From assembly GCA_024691125.1 (NCBI GenBank), contig JAILNV010000125.1, forward strand, positions 1-45,336: 45,336 bases of DNA, written 5' to 3'. The position numbers and the translations under genes are program-made. The notes below the pieces were generated by a model that worked only from the letters and a program-made list of their open reading frames with translations, was not told the origin of the DNA and made no database searches. Shown piece after piece: positions 18,340 to 26,704 of this stretch. The stretch is from Lachnospiraceae bacterium (GTDB lineage: Bacteria > Bacillota > Clostridia > Lachnospirales > Lachnospiraceae). Each line of letters starts with the position of its first letter. Position 1 is the first letter of the stretch.

Positions 18340-19656
18340 TTATCCAAAGAAATCTATTATGACCTTTACCATGAACAGTACAGCGACAACCCAGGTCATT
18401 GCATCTATTTCCCTGATTTTTCCGCTGAGAGCTTTAATTATCACATATGAAAGTATGCCAAACATGATACCATCGGAAATGCTCGAAGCCGCAACCATAA
18501 GGATCATGGTCATGAATGCAGGGATAGCCTCTGTATAATCATCAAAGTTTATGGTCTTAACGGGTGTTATCATCAAAACGCCGACTATTATAAGAGCCGG
18601 TGAAGTGGCTGCACTCGGAATAGACCCAAACAGTGGCTCCAGGAAGAGAGATAACAAGAACATAAAACCTACGGTAACAGCCGTAAGGCCCGTCCTTCCT
18701 CCCTCCGCAACACCTGCCGAACTCTCAACAAAGGTTGTGACCGTGGATGTGCCCAACATGGATCCTGCCGTTGTACCTAAAGCATCGGCAAGCAGAGCCT
18801 GCTTGGCGCGGGGAATTGAACCGTCAGGATTGATTATCCCTGATTTGCCCGCGCATGCTATCAATGTTCCAACCGTATCAAACATATCAAAATACAGAAA
18901 TGTTAACACTATTATCACAAAATCAAACACCGATCTGCTGCTGGCCGTAATCTCGGAAAAAGCGAATTCGCAAAAATAAGGCGATGTGGGAATATAACTT
19001 CCTCCCGCATATGATGTGATACCCGATGGTATTCCTATAAATGTGGTAATGAGCATTCCTATGAGCAGAGCACCCTTTACTTTTCTGGCGAGCAGCACAG
19101 CCGATATTATAAGGCCCACCACCGCTGTTCCGGAGGCTCCCTTGTACCATTCCGGATTAAGGGCTGTCAGATTGCTCTCATCAGCTATTATGATCCCGGC
19201 GTTTTTAAGTCCGATATACGCAACGAAAAGTCCGACTCCCGCTCCTATTGCTCTTTTAATATTCGCAGGAACGCTGTTTACGATAGCCTCTCTTATATTG
19301 GTAATTGTCATTATAAGAAAGATAATTCCTTCGACAAATATAGCCGACAGAGCCCACTGCCATGAATAACCCATACTAATGCAGACAGTATAAGCAAACA
19401 ATGCATTCAGTCCCATTCCTGCCGACAGAGCGAATGGAAGATTCGCCACTAACCCCATAAAGATCGATGCTATCGCCGATGCTATCGCGGTCGCGGCAAA
19501 TACTTTGGCAAAGTCCATTCCCGAATCTGACAGTATGAGCGGGTTAACAACAAGTATGTACGCCATCGTCATAAAGGTCGTTATACCTGCCATTATCTCG
19601 GTCTGGACATCAGTTTTGTTTTCTTTCAGTTTAAATATCCTCTCCAGTGTTTCCAT
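18340..19656 (-). CDS. AzgA-type guanine/hypoxanthine permease (NCS2 superfamily)
   Basis: A 438-residue polytopic membrane protein with about 12-14 hydrophobic helices. MAGITTFMTMAYILVVNP and LSAGMGLNALFAY near the N-terminus, and SAGVAEGGRTGLTA (about 310-325), are signatures of the AzgA/PbuG proton-coupled purine permeases. Upstream spacing to the epimerase gene is only 45 bases, so no purine riboswitch precedes it; it is probably the last gene of a unit uraA-upp-epimerase-permease. Purine specificity (guanine/hypoxanthine versus adenine) cannot be resolved from sequence. Confidence 0.93.
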   Translation of the reverse strand: METLERIFKLKENKTDVQTEIMAGITTFMTMAYILVVNPLILSDSGMDFAKVFAATAIASAIASIFMGLVANLPFALSAGMGLNALFAYTVCISMGYSWQWALSAIFVEGIIFLIMTITNIREAIVNSVPANIKRAIGAGVGLFVAYIGLKNAGIIIADESNLTALNPEWYKGASGTAVVGLIISAVLLARKVKGALLIGMLITTFIGIPSGITSYAGGSYIPTSPYFCEFAFSEITASSRSVFDFVIIVLTFLYFDMFDTVGTLIACAGKSGIINPDGSIPRAKQALLADALGTTAGSMLGTSTVTTFVESSAGVAEGGRTGLTAVTVGFMFLLSLFLEPLFGSIPSAATSPALIIVGVLMITPVKTINFDDYTEAIPAFMTMILMVAASSISDGIMFGILSYVIIKALSGKIREIDAMTWVVAVLFMVKVIIDFFG

Positions 19657-19701
19657 TTCGTATTTCCTCTTGACATTTTGTTTTATGTTAACCTGCCCAT
19701 A

Positions 19702-20622
19702 TTAACCATGTAATACTCTGATACACCCTTTAAGGCCTTCAGTAAGAGAAGCGGTTCCAATCCCAAGCTCCCTGAATGCTCTGCCGGAGTAATGCTCAGA
19801 CTCTGCAGCAGACAGAGGAAACGGAAACATCATACCTTCCGCAGTAATATCTCCGATACTCATAATATGTTTTCCAAAGGGAGGCACCCTGTCCGAAAAG
19901 CTTTCATATGCTAAAGACAGTGCCGTTTCAAATGTATCGAATGTGATAAGTTCATCATCACACAGATTATATGCTTTCCTAAGCTCATCAGCCGGCAGAG
20001 TACAAAGCTTTAAAACCGCCTCCGCCGCATCCCTGACATAAATCATCTGCCAATATCCGTCCGCACCTTCAGGATGAATGATATGCCCTGTCTCTTCCAC
20101 CCATTTAATATACAGGTTTTCTCTCGGCGCGTAGTTGCCCGGTCCGTACAGTACAGCCGGTCTTACCGAAACAGGGATTATGCCGAAGTGCCCGCATTCG
20201 CGCATGAGCTCGGTCTCAAGTGCAACCTTACCTGAAATATATGCACCCTCTTCTCCCTTAAACATCCTGTCCTCAAGCGGAGAATCCTCGGTCAGTATCT
20301 GACCGGTACCGCGCCTGTATACATCTACCGTGCTTACAAATATATATCTTCCGGTCCCGGCAATATTAAGGCTGTCAATCAGAGAAGATATATCTCCCGG
20401 CATATAAGCACAGAAATCAACAACCACGTCAAACTCTTCCTTTTTAAATGACAGGCCTTTCAGCTGTCCTGCATCGTGTCTGTCAGCCTTAAGCTCTCTC
20501 ACGCCGTCAAGACCCACTGCAATGTTTCCTCTGTTAAGTACCGTCACCTCATGTCTGTCATGTGCCAGCTGGACAAACCATCTTCCGAAGAAATAGCTTC
20601 CGCCGATAACAAGAATCTTCAT
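19702..20622 (-). CDS. NAD-dependent epimerase/dehydratase family protein (extended SDR)
   Basis: A 306-residue Rossmann-fold protein. The nucleotide-binding motif is MKILVIGGSYFFG (residues 1-13). The active site shows FVSTVDVY (95-102) and YISGK (128-132), fitting the Ser/Thr, YxxxK catalytic set. The family includes nucleotide-sugar epimerases and dehydratases; the substrate is unknown. The first glycine-rich motif reads GGSYFFG, as in a subgroup also related to chloroplast RNA-binding SDR proteins, so catalysis is likely but not certain. It lies between upp and the purine permease in an otherwise nucleobase-salvage cluster. Confidence 0.88.
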   Translation of the reverse strand: MKILVIGGSYFFGRWFVQLAHDRHEVTVLNRGNIAVGLDGVRELKADRHDAGQLKGLSFKKEEFDVVVDFCAYMPGDISSLIDSLNIAGTGRYIFVSTVDVYRRGTGQILTEDSPLEDRMFKGEEGAYISGKVALETELMRECGHFGIIPVSVRPAVLYGPGNYAPRENLYIKWVEETGHIIHPEGADGYWQMIYVRDAAEAVLKLCTLPADELRKAYNLCDDELITFDTFETALSLAYESFSDRVPPFGKHIMSIGDITAEGMMFPFPLSAAESEHYSGRAFRELGIGTASLTEGLKGCIRVLHG

Positions 20623-20653
20623 ATCTCATCCGTCTCCACCGGGATCTCCTGTC

Positions 20654-21298
20654 TTACTTCGTACCGAATATCCTGTCTCCGGCATCACCCAGACCGGGAC
20701 AGATATATGCGTCATCATTAAGTTCCCTGTCAAGATGCCCTATATATATCTGAACATCCGGATGTGCCCTGTTAAGCTTCTCAACGCCTTCAGGGGCTGC
20801 AATTATACACATGAATTTAATATCCAATCCACCATGTTCCTTTATCTGAGATATCGCATCGACTGCCGATCCGCCTGTTGCAAGCATAGGATCCAGTACT
20901 ACTATGGTCCTTTCCTCAATGGGACTCGGAAGCTTACAGTAATATTCCTGAGGCTCGTGAGTATCCTCATCCCTGTACATTCCTATATGACCGACCTTTG
21001 CCGAAGGAACAAGTGCAAGCACCCCGCCTACCATCCCGAGACCGGCCCTCAGTATCGGAACTATGGCAAGCTTCCTTCCTGAAATCATCGGGGTCATACA
21101 TTTCTCTATGGGTGTTTCCACCTCAACCTCTTCCATCGGGAGATCCTTAAGAGCCACAAAGCCCTCCAGCATTGCTATCTCTTCCACAAGCTTTCTGAAC
21201 TCATTGGTTCCGGTGTTCTTATCCCTCAGCATGGATATCTTATGCTGTATCAGCGGATGATCAAGTATAAAAATATTCTCCTCATTTTCGTAGCTCAT
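20654..21298 (-). CDS. upp: Uracil phosphoribosyltransferase
   Basis: A 214-residue cytoplasmic enzyme converting uracil plus PRPP to UMP. Conserved blocks: [17 protein letters not shown] near the N-terminus, [10 protein letters not shown] (81-90), the PRPP loop [11 protein letters not shown] (135-145) and the C-terminal uracil-binding [17 protein letters not shown]. Length is normal for the family. It follows the uracil permease gene, whose stop lies 48 bases upstream, so uptake and phosphoribosylation are encoded together. A perfect CTATGT/ACATAG dyad lies 22 bases before the start. Confidence 0.97.
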   Translation of the reverse strand: MSYENEENIFILDHPLIQHKISMLRDKNTGTNEFRKLVEEIAMLEGFVALKDLPMEEVEVETPIEKCMTPMISGRKLAIVPILRAGLGMVGGVLALVPSAKVGHIGMYRDEDTHEPQEYYCKLPSPIEERTIVVLDPMLATGGSAVDAISQIKEHGGLDIKFMCIIAAPEGVEKLNRAHPDVQIYIGHLDRELNDDAYICPGLGDAGDRIFGTK

Positions 21299-21319
21299 AT
21301 GCGCCCTCCGTTTTATAAT

Positions 21320-21333
21320 CTATGTTTACATAG
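21320..21333. promoter_or_regulatory. 14-base dyad upstream of upp
   Basis: CTATGTTTACATAG has perfect 6-base arms around a central TT. It lies in the 48-base uraA-upp gap and contains the GTTTACATA core that also occurs before purC, ribH and uraA. A transcription-factor site or a small mRNA element is possible; its role is unknown. Confidence 0.4.
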
Positions 21334-21346
21334 TTTCAATATTAAA

Positions 21347-22780
21347 TTAATTCTTTTTGTCCGTCGTTTTTTTATCTCCGGCATTGTCAGAGTTCATGAT
21401 ATACACTCCCCTGCTCCTGTCTCCCTGCGGATTCTCACCGTAATTATAGTCGTTTCCGGGAAGGATCGCATTAAGCAGGATACCCATAACAGCGGCTATT
21501 GCCAGAGATGTAAGGGTTATGGAAGCAGATCCGACATGAAATGTGAAGCCACCGCCAAAGCCAAGACCGCTTACAAATATAACACCGGCAATGATCAGAT
21601 TGCGCGACTTAGTCATGTCCACCCGGTTCTCCACGATATTTCTTACGCCGATCGCCGAGATCATTCCATAAAGCATAAATGAGATCCCACCGATTATCGC
21701 AGTGGGCATAGTTGATATAAATGCCGAAAATTTGGGAATAAAAGAAAGGATGATCGCCATAACGGCAGCAATACGTATCACCAGCGGATCATATACTTTG
21801 GAAAGCTCAAGCACACCGGTATTCTCTCCGTAGGTTGTATTGGCCGGACCGCCGATAAGACCCGCGAAGGCTGTTGCCAGTCCGTCGCCTGTAAGAGTCC
21901 TGTGAAGGCCGGGTTTTTCAATAAAATTCTCTCCGACAGTTGCCGAGATGGCCGACATATCTCCTATGTGCTCCATCATGGAAGCAATAGCGATGGGAGC
22001 CATTACAAGAATCGCATTAAAATCGAACCTGCAGAACCTGAAAGGAGGGATACTTATTATTGCCGCTTCGGCTACAGGTGTGAAATTAATGATCGCGGTC
22101 CCGTCCGGATTGGTTATCCCTGCAGCATTCAGCATCACAGCTACTCCGTATGAAATCACCACTCCCATAAGGATGGGAATGATCTTAAACATTCCCCTGC
22201 CCCATATATTGAAAACAATGACCACGGCCAGAGCTATCATGGCAAGGATCCAATTGGCCGAAGCATTGGATACTGCCGATGAGGCAAGTGAAAGGCCAAT
22301 GCATATTATGATCGGTCCGGTAACAACCGGCGGAAGAAATCTCATAACCTTACGGATTCCAACAAGCCTTATGACAAAAGCAAGCACAAAATACAGGAAG
22401 CCCGCTATCAGTACACCTCCGCATGCATATGCTACCTTATCATTCGCTCCCATTCCCGCATACATGCCGTTTTCCAGATTGGCCACTGCATAGAAGCCGC
22501 CAAGAAATGCAAATGACGAACCCAGGAAAACAGGAACCTTAAATCCCGTACAAAAGTGAAATATAAGCGTACCTACGCCTGCGCAGAATAAAGTCACTCC
22601 TACGGTTAGTCCCCGGGTTATCGGTTCCCCCGTGGCATCTGCAAAATATCCTCCTACTATGATCGGAACAAGCACAGTTGCGCCAAACATCGCAAACAGA
22701 TGCTGGAGACCAAGTATGAGCATTTTCATTTTTCCGAGCGTTTTCGCATCCCTTATGGGCTTTATATCATTATTATCCAC
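21347..22780 (-). CDS. uraA: Uracil permease (NCS2/NAT family)
   Basis: A 477-residue membrane protein with about 12-14 helices. LGLQHLFAMFGATVLVPIIVG near the N-terminus, and TYGENTGVLELSKVYDP (about 317-333), are hallmarks of UraA/PyrP uracil:proton symporters; the glutamate in ENTG lines the substrate site. A hydrophilic tail of about 35 residues follows the last helix. The start is GTG at 22780, supported by GGGAGG 6 bases upstream. First gene of the nucleobase cluster, with its own sigma-A promoter. No PyrR-type attenuator is seen in the short leader. Confidence 0.95.
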   Translation of the reverse strand: MDNNDIKPIRDAKTLGKMKMLILGLQHLFAMFGATVLVPIIVGGYFADATGEPITRGLTVGVTLFCAGVGTLIFHFCTGFKVPVFLGSSFAFLGGFYAVANLENGMYAGMGANDKVAYACGGVLIAGFLYFVLAFVIRLVGIRKVMRFLPPVVTGPIIICIGLSLASSAVSNASANWILAMIALAVVIVFNIWGRGMFKIIPILMGVVISYGVAVMLNAAGITNPDGTAIINFTPVAEAAIISIPPFRFCRFDFNAILVMAPIAIASMMEHIGDMSAISATVGENFIEKPGLHRTLTGDGLATAFAGLIGGPANTTYGENTGVLELSKVYDPLVIRIAAVMAIILSFIPKFSAFISTMPTAIIGGISFMLYGMISAIGVRNIVENRVDMTKSRNLIIAGVIFVSGLGFGGGFTFHVGSASITLTSLAIAAVMGILLNAILPGNDYNYGENPQGDRSRGVYIMNSDNAGDKKTTDKKN

Positions 22781-22816
22781 TTCTTACCTCCCAATATCCA
22801 TTGTCACACCTTTTAT

Positions 22817-22845
22817 ATTCTACTATTTATACGGATTAATATCAA
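22817..22845 (-). promoter_or_regulatory. Sigma-A promoter of uraA
   Basis: On the minus strand TTGATA (22840-22845) and TAGAAT (22817-22822) are separated by exactly 17 bases, giving a leader of about 30 bases. A GTTTACATAA element (22857-22866) lies about 11 bases upstream of the -35, a typical activator or repressor position. Confidence 0.75.
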
Positions 22846-22916
22846 CCACAAAATCAGTTTACATAATGTTTGGAGCGGACATATTTTGTTTTTTTCTGTT
22901 AATCTCATACAAAATA

Positions 22917-22925
22917 TGGTATATT
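22917..22925 (+). promoter_or_regulatory. Candidate extended -10 promoter of the acyltransferase gene
   Basis: TGGTATATT on plus matches an extended -10 (TGn plus TATATT). No good -35 is visible, as is common with extended -10 promoters. It would give a leader of about 50 bases. Confidence 0.4.
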
Positions 22926-22981
22926 TACTATGTATGCGTTTATTGCGCAAAACATTGAAAGAAAAGGTATTATATATACAA

Positions 22982-24250
22982 ATGAATTCCGACTGGTACA
23001 AAATGGACAACGTAGCCAAGGTTTTTCTGGCTTCACACAACAAACGAAACCCAAGATCCATAAGGGTCAGCTGTGTACTTAACGAAAGCATTGACAGGGA
23101 TGTTCTTGAAAGGGCTCTTTCACTCACCGTGAAAGAACGCCCTCAGTTTCAGGTTCGTATAAGGCGTGGATTCTTTTGGAATTATCTCGAGCATACGGAT
23201 GTCATGCCGGTTGCCGTACCCGAAACTCTGGGGCCATGCCCCTCACTCTATGGCGAATCATACAAAGGCGTTCTGCATTACCTTGTATCCTACTACAACA
23301 ACAGGATAAACATAGATATGTCACATGCGATAAGTGACGGAACGGGTGCCTTTACCCTGCTCAAGCTCCTTGTGTTCAATTATCTCAAGCTTAAATATCC
23401 CGAAGAAATGGCAGATGCCTCTCTTCAGGATACAGCTTCAGCGGATGACCGTTTTCGCAACAGTTACGACCATTTCTATGACGACAACGGATCGTCAACG
23501 ATTCTGCCAAAACAGATCCTGAACAAAAAGGAAAGGGCTTTTCAGATCCAGAGCCGCAAGCTTCCGTATAATCAGCTCCAATATATTGAAGCTCATGCTG
23601 AAGCGGACAGGCTTCTGAAGAAAGCCAAGGAATTACAGGTAAGCCTCACATCGCTTCTGGGAGCAATGCTTATCCTTGCCATATCGGCCGACATGCCTAC
23701 GAGGCAGCGAAAAAGACCTATAACGATCTCAATACCTGTAAATCTGAGGAACTTCTTCCCTTCGGATACCCTGAGGAATTTCTTCAATAATATAGATGTA
23801 TCACATAAGATGAACGGGACGGAAACTCTGGAATCGCTTGCCAGCGAATTTGACAGAGAGCTGAAAGAGAATACCACACCGGAGCGTATCAAAGAACAGA
23901 TGAACAGATACCAGAATATAGAACAGCTTTTTCTTGCAAGAATGGTCCCTCTGTTTATAAAGCAGCCGGTCGTACGATTCTTTTCCAAAAGAGAAACCGG
24001 AAGAGTAACAGCAATCCTCTCCAATCTCGGAAGGATTGATATGCCGGCCGAAACCGCACCATTCATCAGTGGATTTACGGATTTCTGCAGTACTGACAAT
24101 ATATTTATAACCATAACAAGTTACGGTAACGATCTGGTTCTCGGAATAGCAACCGCTTATTCGGGAACAGGAGCCATAAGGCGACTTTTAAGCTCGATAA
24201 AAGAGACCGGCTCCGATATAAGTCTTTACGCAACGGAGATTATAAAATGA
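22982..24250 (+). CDS. Condensation/alcohol acyltransferase-like HxxxD protein
   Basis: A 422-residue protein of the BAHD/condensation/PapA5-like CoA-dependent acyltransferase fold. The active-site HxxxD is H115-D119 in MSHAISDGTGAF. The N-terminal WYKMDNVAKVF is typical of a family of stand-alone acyltransferase-like proteins, and TISIPVNLRNFFPS (about 253-266) resembles the second conserved block near the substrate channel. The frame is open upstream; I place the start at 22982 because the family begins there, although the GAAAAGG site is 14 bases away. An alternative ATG at 22931 lacks a ribosome site. No signal peptide. The stop overlaps the zinc-ribbon gene (ATGA). Substrate unknown, possibly a lipid or glycolipid. 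Confidence 0.82.
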   Translation: MNSDWYKMDNVAKVFLASHNKRNPRSIRVSCVLNESIDRDVLERALSLTVKERPQFQVRIRRGFFWNYLEHTDVMPVAVPETLGPCPSLYGESYKGVLHYLVSYYNNRINIDMSHAISDGTGAFTLLKLLVFNYLKLKYPEEMADASLQDTASADDRFRNSYDHFYDDNGSSTILPKQILNKKERAFQIQSRKLPYNQLQYIEAHAEADRLLKKAKELQVSLTSLLGAMLILAISADMPTRQRKRPITISIPVNLRNFFPSDTLRNFFNNIDVSHKMNGTETLESLASEFDRELKENTTPERIKEQMNRYQNIEQLFLARMVPLFIKQPVVRFFSKRETGRVTAILSNLGRIDMPAETAPFISGFTDFCSTDNIFITITSYGNDLVLGIATAYSGTGAIRRLLSSIKETGSDISLYATEIIK

Positions 24251-24903
24251 AAACATGTATGAATTGCAATATAAATGTAGGGGGAAATGCGGATACCTGT
24301 CCATTATGTCAGAATTCCCTGCCCGGAACCGCATCTCCAAACAACTGGCCTTCGCCTACGCGGTTAAGGAAACAGGCTTTTTTATATAAACTGCAGCTTT
24401 TCATTGTGCTTGCTGCCATAGTTGTGGGATTATCTCTTGATTTTCTGCTGAATTTGAACAACGGCACACATTACAGCCTGATCTTTTCGCTCTGGCTGAT
24501 CATATTTGAACTGGATCTGTGGAGTAATATAAAGAAGGTCTTCATCATATCGAAGACGGTAAGCATAACCATTCTTCACTTGAGCCTTCTTCTGCTGCTC
24601 ACGGCATGGTTTTACAACTTCTATGACATAGCTGCATTTATGATAGTTCCGATACTTACAGGAACCGCTCTGTTGGCCAATATGACATTTGCGATGATAG
24701 ACACCAAAGAAAACGCAATGGTATATCTGCTTGAAAATATTCTGCTAGTCTTTATTATTTATGCTGTTTTAAAAGCAAGGCACATCCAGCCCGGACTCAT
24801 ATGGACTATTTGTCTTATGATTAGCCTTGTATGTCTTATAGGTATTATTATTTTCAAAGGCAGGAAGGTTTCAAACGAAATACAGAAGAGAATGAATTTC
24901 TGA
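24247..24903 (+). CDS. Zinc-ribbon membrane protein (DUF6320-like)
   Basis: A 218-residue protein with an N-terminal zinc ribbon (C4, C7, C18, C21) followed by about six hydrophobic helices (about 45-205). It resembles the uncharacterised DUF6320 family, usually encoded beside an acyltransferase as here. ATGA overlap with the upstream gene implies coupled synthesis. It probably anchors or assists the acyltransferase at the membrane; that role is inference only. Confidence 0.83.
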   Translation: MKTCMNCNINVGGNADTCPLCQNSLPGTASPNNWPSPTRLRKQAFLYKLQLFIVLAAIVVGLSLDFLLNLNNGTHYSLIFSLWLIIFELDLWSNIKKVFIISKTVSITILHLSLLLLLTAWFYNFYDIAAFMIVPILTGTALLANMTFAMIDTKENAMVYLLENILLVFIIYAVLKARHIQPGLIWTICLMISLVCLIGIIIFKGRKVSNEIQKRMNF

Positions 24904-24937
24904 TTCGTATTTACGTTAAATGACCGTATTTACGGAT

Positions 24938-26704
24938 TTATGCAGCTGTGTTTAAATCCGGAATTACGAATATCTGACCAATATCTATCAAATCGGGGCT
25001 CGAGATATTGTCCGCATTTGCGGAGTATATCTCAACCCACTTGGATCCGTCTCCATATGCTTTCTTTGCAATATTCCACAGGCAGTCTCCCTTTACGACC
25101 TCATATGTACCACCGGAAGCGATCGTCTTCTCTTCTTTGCTTTCTTTACTGTCTTTTTTCTCTATCGTCCCTACTGTTGCTTCCTCTGTATTCTGCGCGA
25201 TCGTCTCTGCCTTTTCCCTCGCTTCCTCTACTATGCCTGCCGACTCTTCCTCGGCTTTCTGCACCTTCTCTGCAGCCTCTGTTTCAGCTTTTTTCAGCTT
25301 CTTCTCTGCCTCGTCTTCGGCAGCTTTTATCCTGTCATTAGCCTCTGTTTCCGCAGTCTTTGCCTTTTCAGCAGCCTCTTCTTTAGCTTTCTGCAATGTA
25401 TCTGCGGCCTCAAGCTTTGCTTCTTCTATTATCTTCGCAGCCTCTTCCTCTGCGATCTTCTTTATTTCATCAGCCTCTTCTTTAGCTTTATTTGTTGTAG
25501 CCTCAGCATCTTCCTTCGCTTTGTTGGCAGTAAGTTCAGCTTCTTCTTTGGCTCTGTTGATTATCTCTTCCTTCTCGGCACTTGTCTGACTGCCTGAATC
25601 CCCGGCCGCACCATCTTCGCCACTGTCCGGCTCGTTATCCTTAACCTCTTCTTTTTTCTCATCTTTTTCTTGCTGTCCGTCAGCATTCTGAGTCATATCC
25701 GCAGCCACGCTTTTTGCTTCACGGATTATCCTGTCAGCCTCTTCTTCCGCTTTCTTTTTGCTTGCATCTGCATCTTCGGCAGCGTTTTTCTTTATCTCAT
25801 CCGCCTCTTCCTCAGCAGCTTTTCTTATTTCATCGGCCTTCTTAATGATCTCCTCGGCCTCTTTCATGGCCTTTTCTACAATATCGTCTGCCGTGTTCTT
25901 TTCGTTTTCTCCGGTTATCTCAGCTTCTTCTACAGTCTCCTCTGTGTCACTCTCCGTTTCTTCAGCTTTTTCTGCTGTTTCTTCGGTTTCCTGCTCACCC
26001 TCTTCTTTTATCTCTTCCTTATTTTCCTCTTCAGCTGATTTCTCTTCTTCTGCTGCATCTTCCTTTGCAGCGTCTTCTTTATTATCTTCTTCTGCCGCCT
26101 TATCTTCTCCCTCTATCTCATCTTCCTTTTCCAAACCATCCGCTGCATCCTGTTCGTTATCTTCTTTTATTCCGCTTTCTTCTCCGTCCTTATCAGCGGT
26201 CTTATCACTGTCTTCTGCCGCAGCGCTGCCTTCAACATAATAATCCTCCACATGTGTATGTTCATCAATAACTACTATCTCTACATTGGAGAACCCCTTC
26301 TCTACTATTTTAGCCCAGAGTCCCTGCATTTCATTTCCATTTCCAAGGCTCTTGATAAGAGATTTTATATCGCCCGTAACATTAACTTCTGCGTCTCCGT
26401 TATCATCATGTTCAACCTCTACCGTTATGACCTCAGCCTCGAGCCCTTCGAAATACTTTCTGAGCGCTTCCACCTTCTCAGGCACGGAAGCATCACCACT
26501 GTCAGCCTTTGAGCACAGGACTACGAGCATGTCCTTATAATCCTCTGCAGTTCTTTCTGTCTTCTCATTTTTTTCTTTCAAAGCCCCCGGATCGCTCTTC
26601 CCCGACGCATATGTTTTATCAGTACATGCGCAGAGTACCGCAACAAGGATCGCAAGTGCGCAAAACGTCATCTTTAACAGCTTAGAATTATCCCTTTTCA
26701 TCAT
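24938..26704 (-). CDS. LysM-domain lipoprotein with long coiled-coil repeat region
   Basis: A 588-residue exported lipoprotein. The signal peptide ends at LCAC, giving a lipidated C27. A small folded domain (about 40-165) includes YKDMLVVLCSKADSG and VEVEHDDNGDAEVNVTGDI. From about 170 to 515 it is Glu/Lys/Ala-rich with clear heptad character, e.g. AEEEADEIKKNAAEDADASK, probably one long coiled coil. The C-terminal LysM domain (about 533-582: YEVVKGDCLWNIAKKAYGDG ... DIGQIFVIPD) should bind peptidoglycan. The protein could thus bridge membrane and wall. It is preceded by a 376-base region with several dyads. No partner gene suggests a specific function. It converges on the plus-strand pair with 34 bases between stops. 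Confidence 0.85.
   Translation of the reverse strand: MMKRDNSKLLKMTFCALAILVAVLCACTDKTYASGKSDPGALKEKNEKTERTAEDYKDMLVVLCSKADSGDASVPEKVEALRKYFEGLEAEVITVEVEHDDNGDAEVNVTGDIKSLIKSLGNGNEMQGLWAKIVEKGFSNVEIVVIDEHTHVEDYYVEGSAAAEDSDKTADKDGEESGIKEDNEQDAADGLEKEDEIEGEDKAAEEDNKEDAAKEDAAEEEKSAEEENKEEIKEEGEQETEETAEKAEETESDTEETVEEAEITGENEKNTADDIVEKAMKEAEEIIKKADEIRKAAEEEADEIKKNAAEDADASKKKAEEEADRIIREAKSVAADMTQNADGQQEKDEKKEEVKDNEPDSGEDGAAGDSGSQTSAEKEEIINRAKEEAELTANKAKEDAEATTNKAKEEADEIKKIAEEEAAKIIEEAKLEAADTLQKAKEEAAEKAKTAETEANDRIKAAEDEAEKKLKKAETEAAEKVQKAEEESAGIVEEAREKAETIAQNTEEATVGTIEKKDSKESKEEKTIASGGTYEVVKGDCLWNIAKKAYGDGSKWVEIYSANADNISSPDLIDIGQIFVIPDLNTAA

Noticed and set aside
19657-19701. Purine riboswitch before the AzgA-type permease
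   Set aside because: The gap is only 45 bases and lacks the paired loops of the aptamer.
24904-24937. Bidirectional terminator between the convergent genes
   Set aside because: Only a 4-bp CCGT/ACGG stem without a T-tract on either strand; too weak to call.
25008-26240. Several Ser/Ala/Phe-rich plus-strand frames opposite the LysM lipoprotein
   Set aside because: They are the complement of the Glu/Lys/Ala coiled-coil codons (GAA/GCT read as TTC/AGC), a known artefact of repetitive coding DNA.
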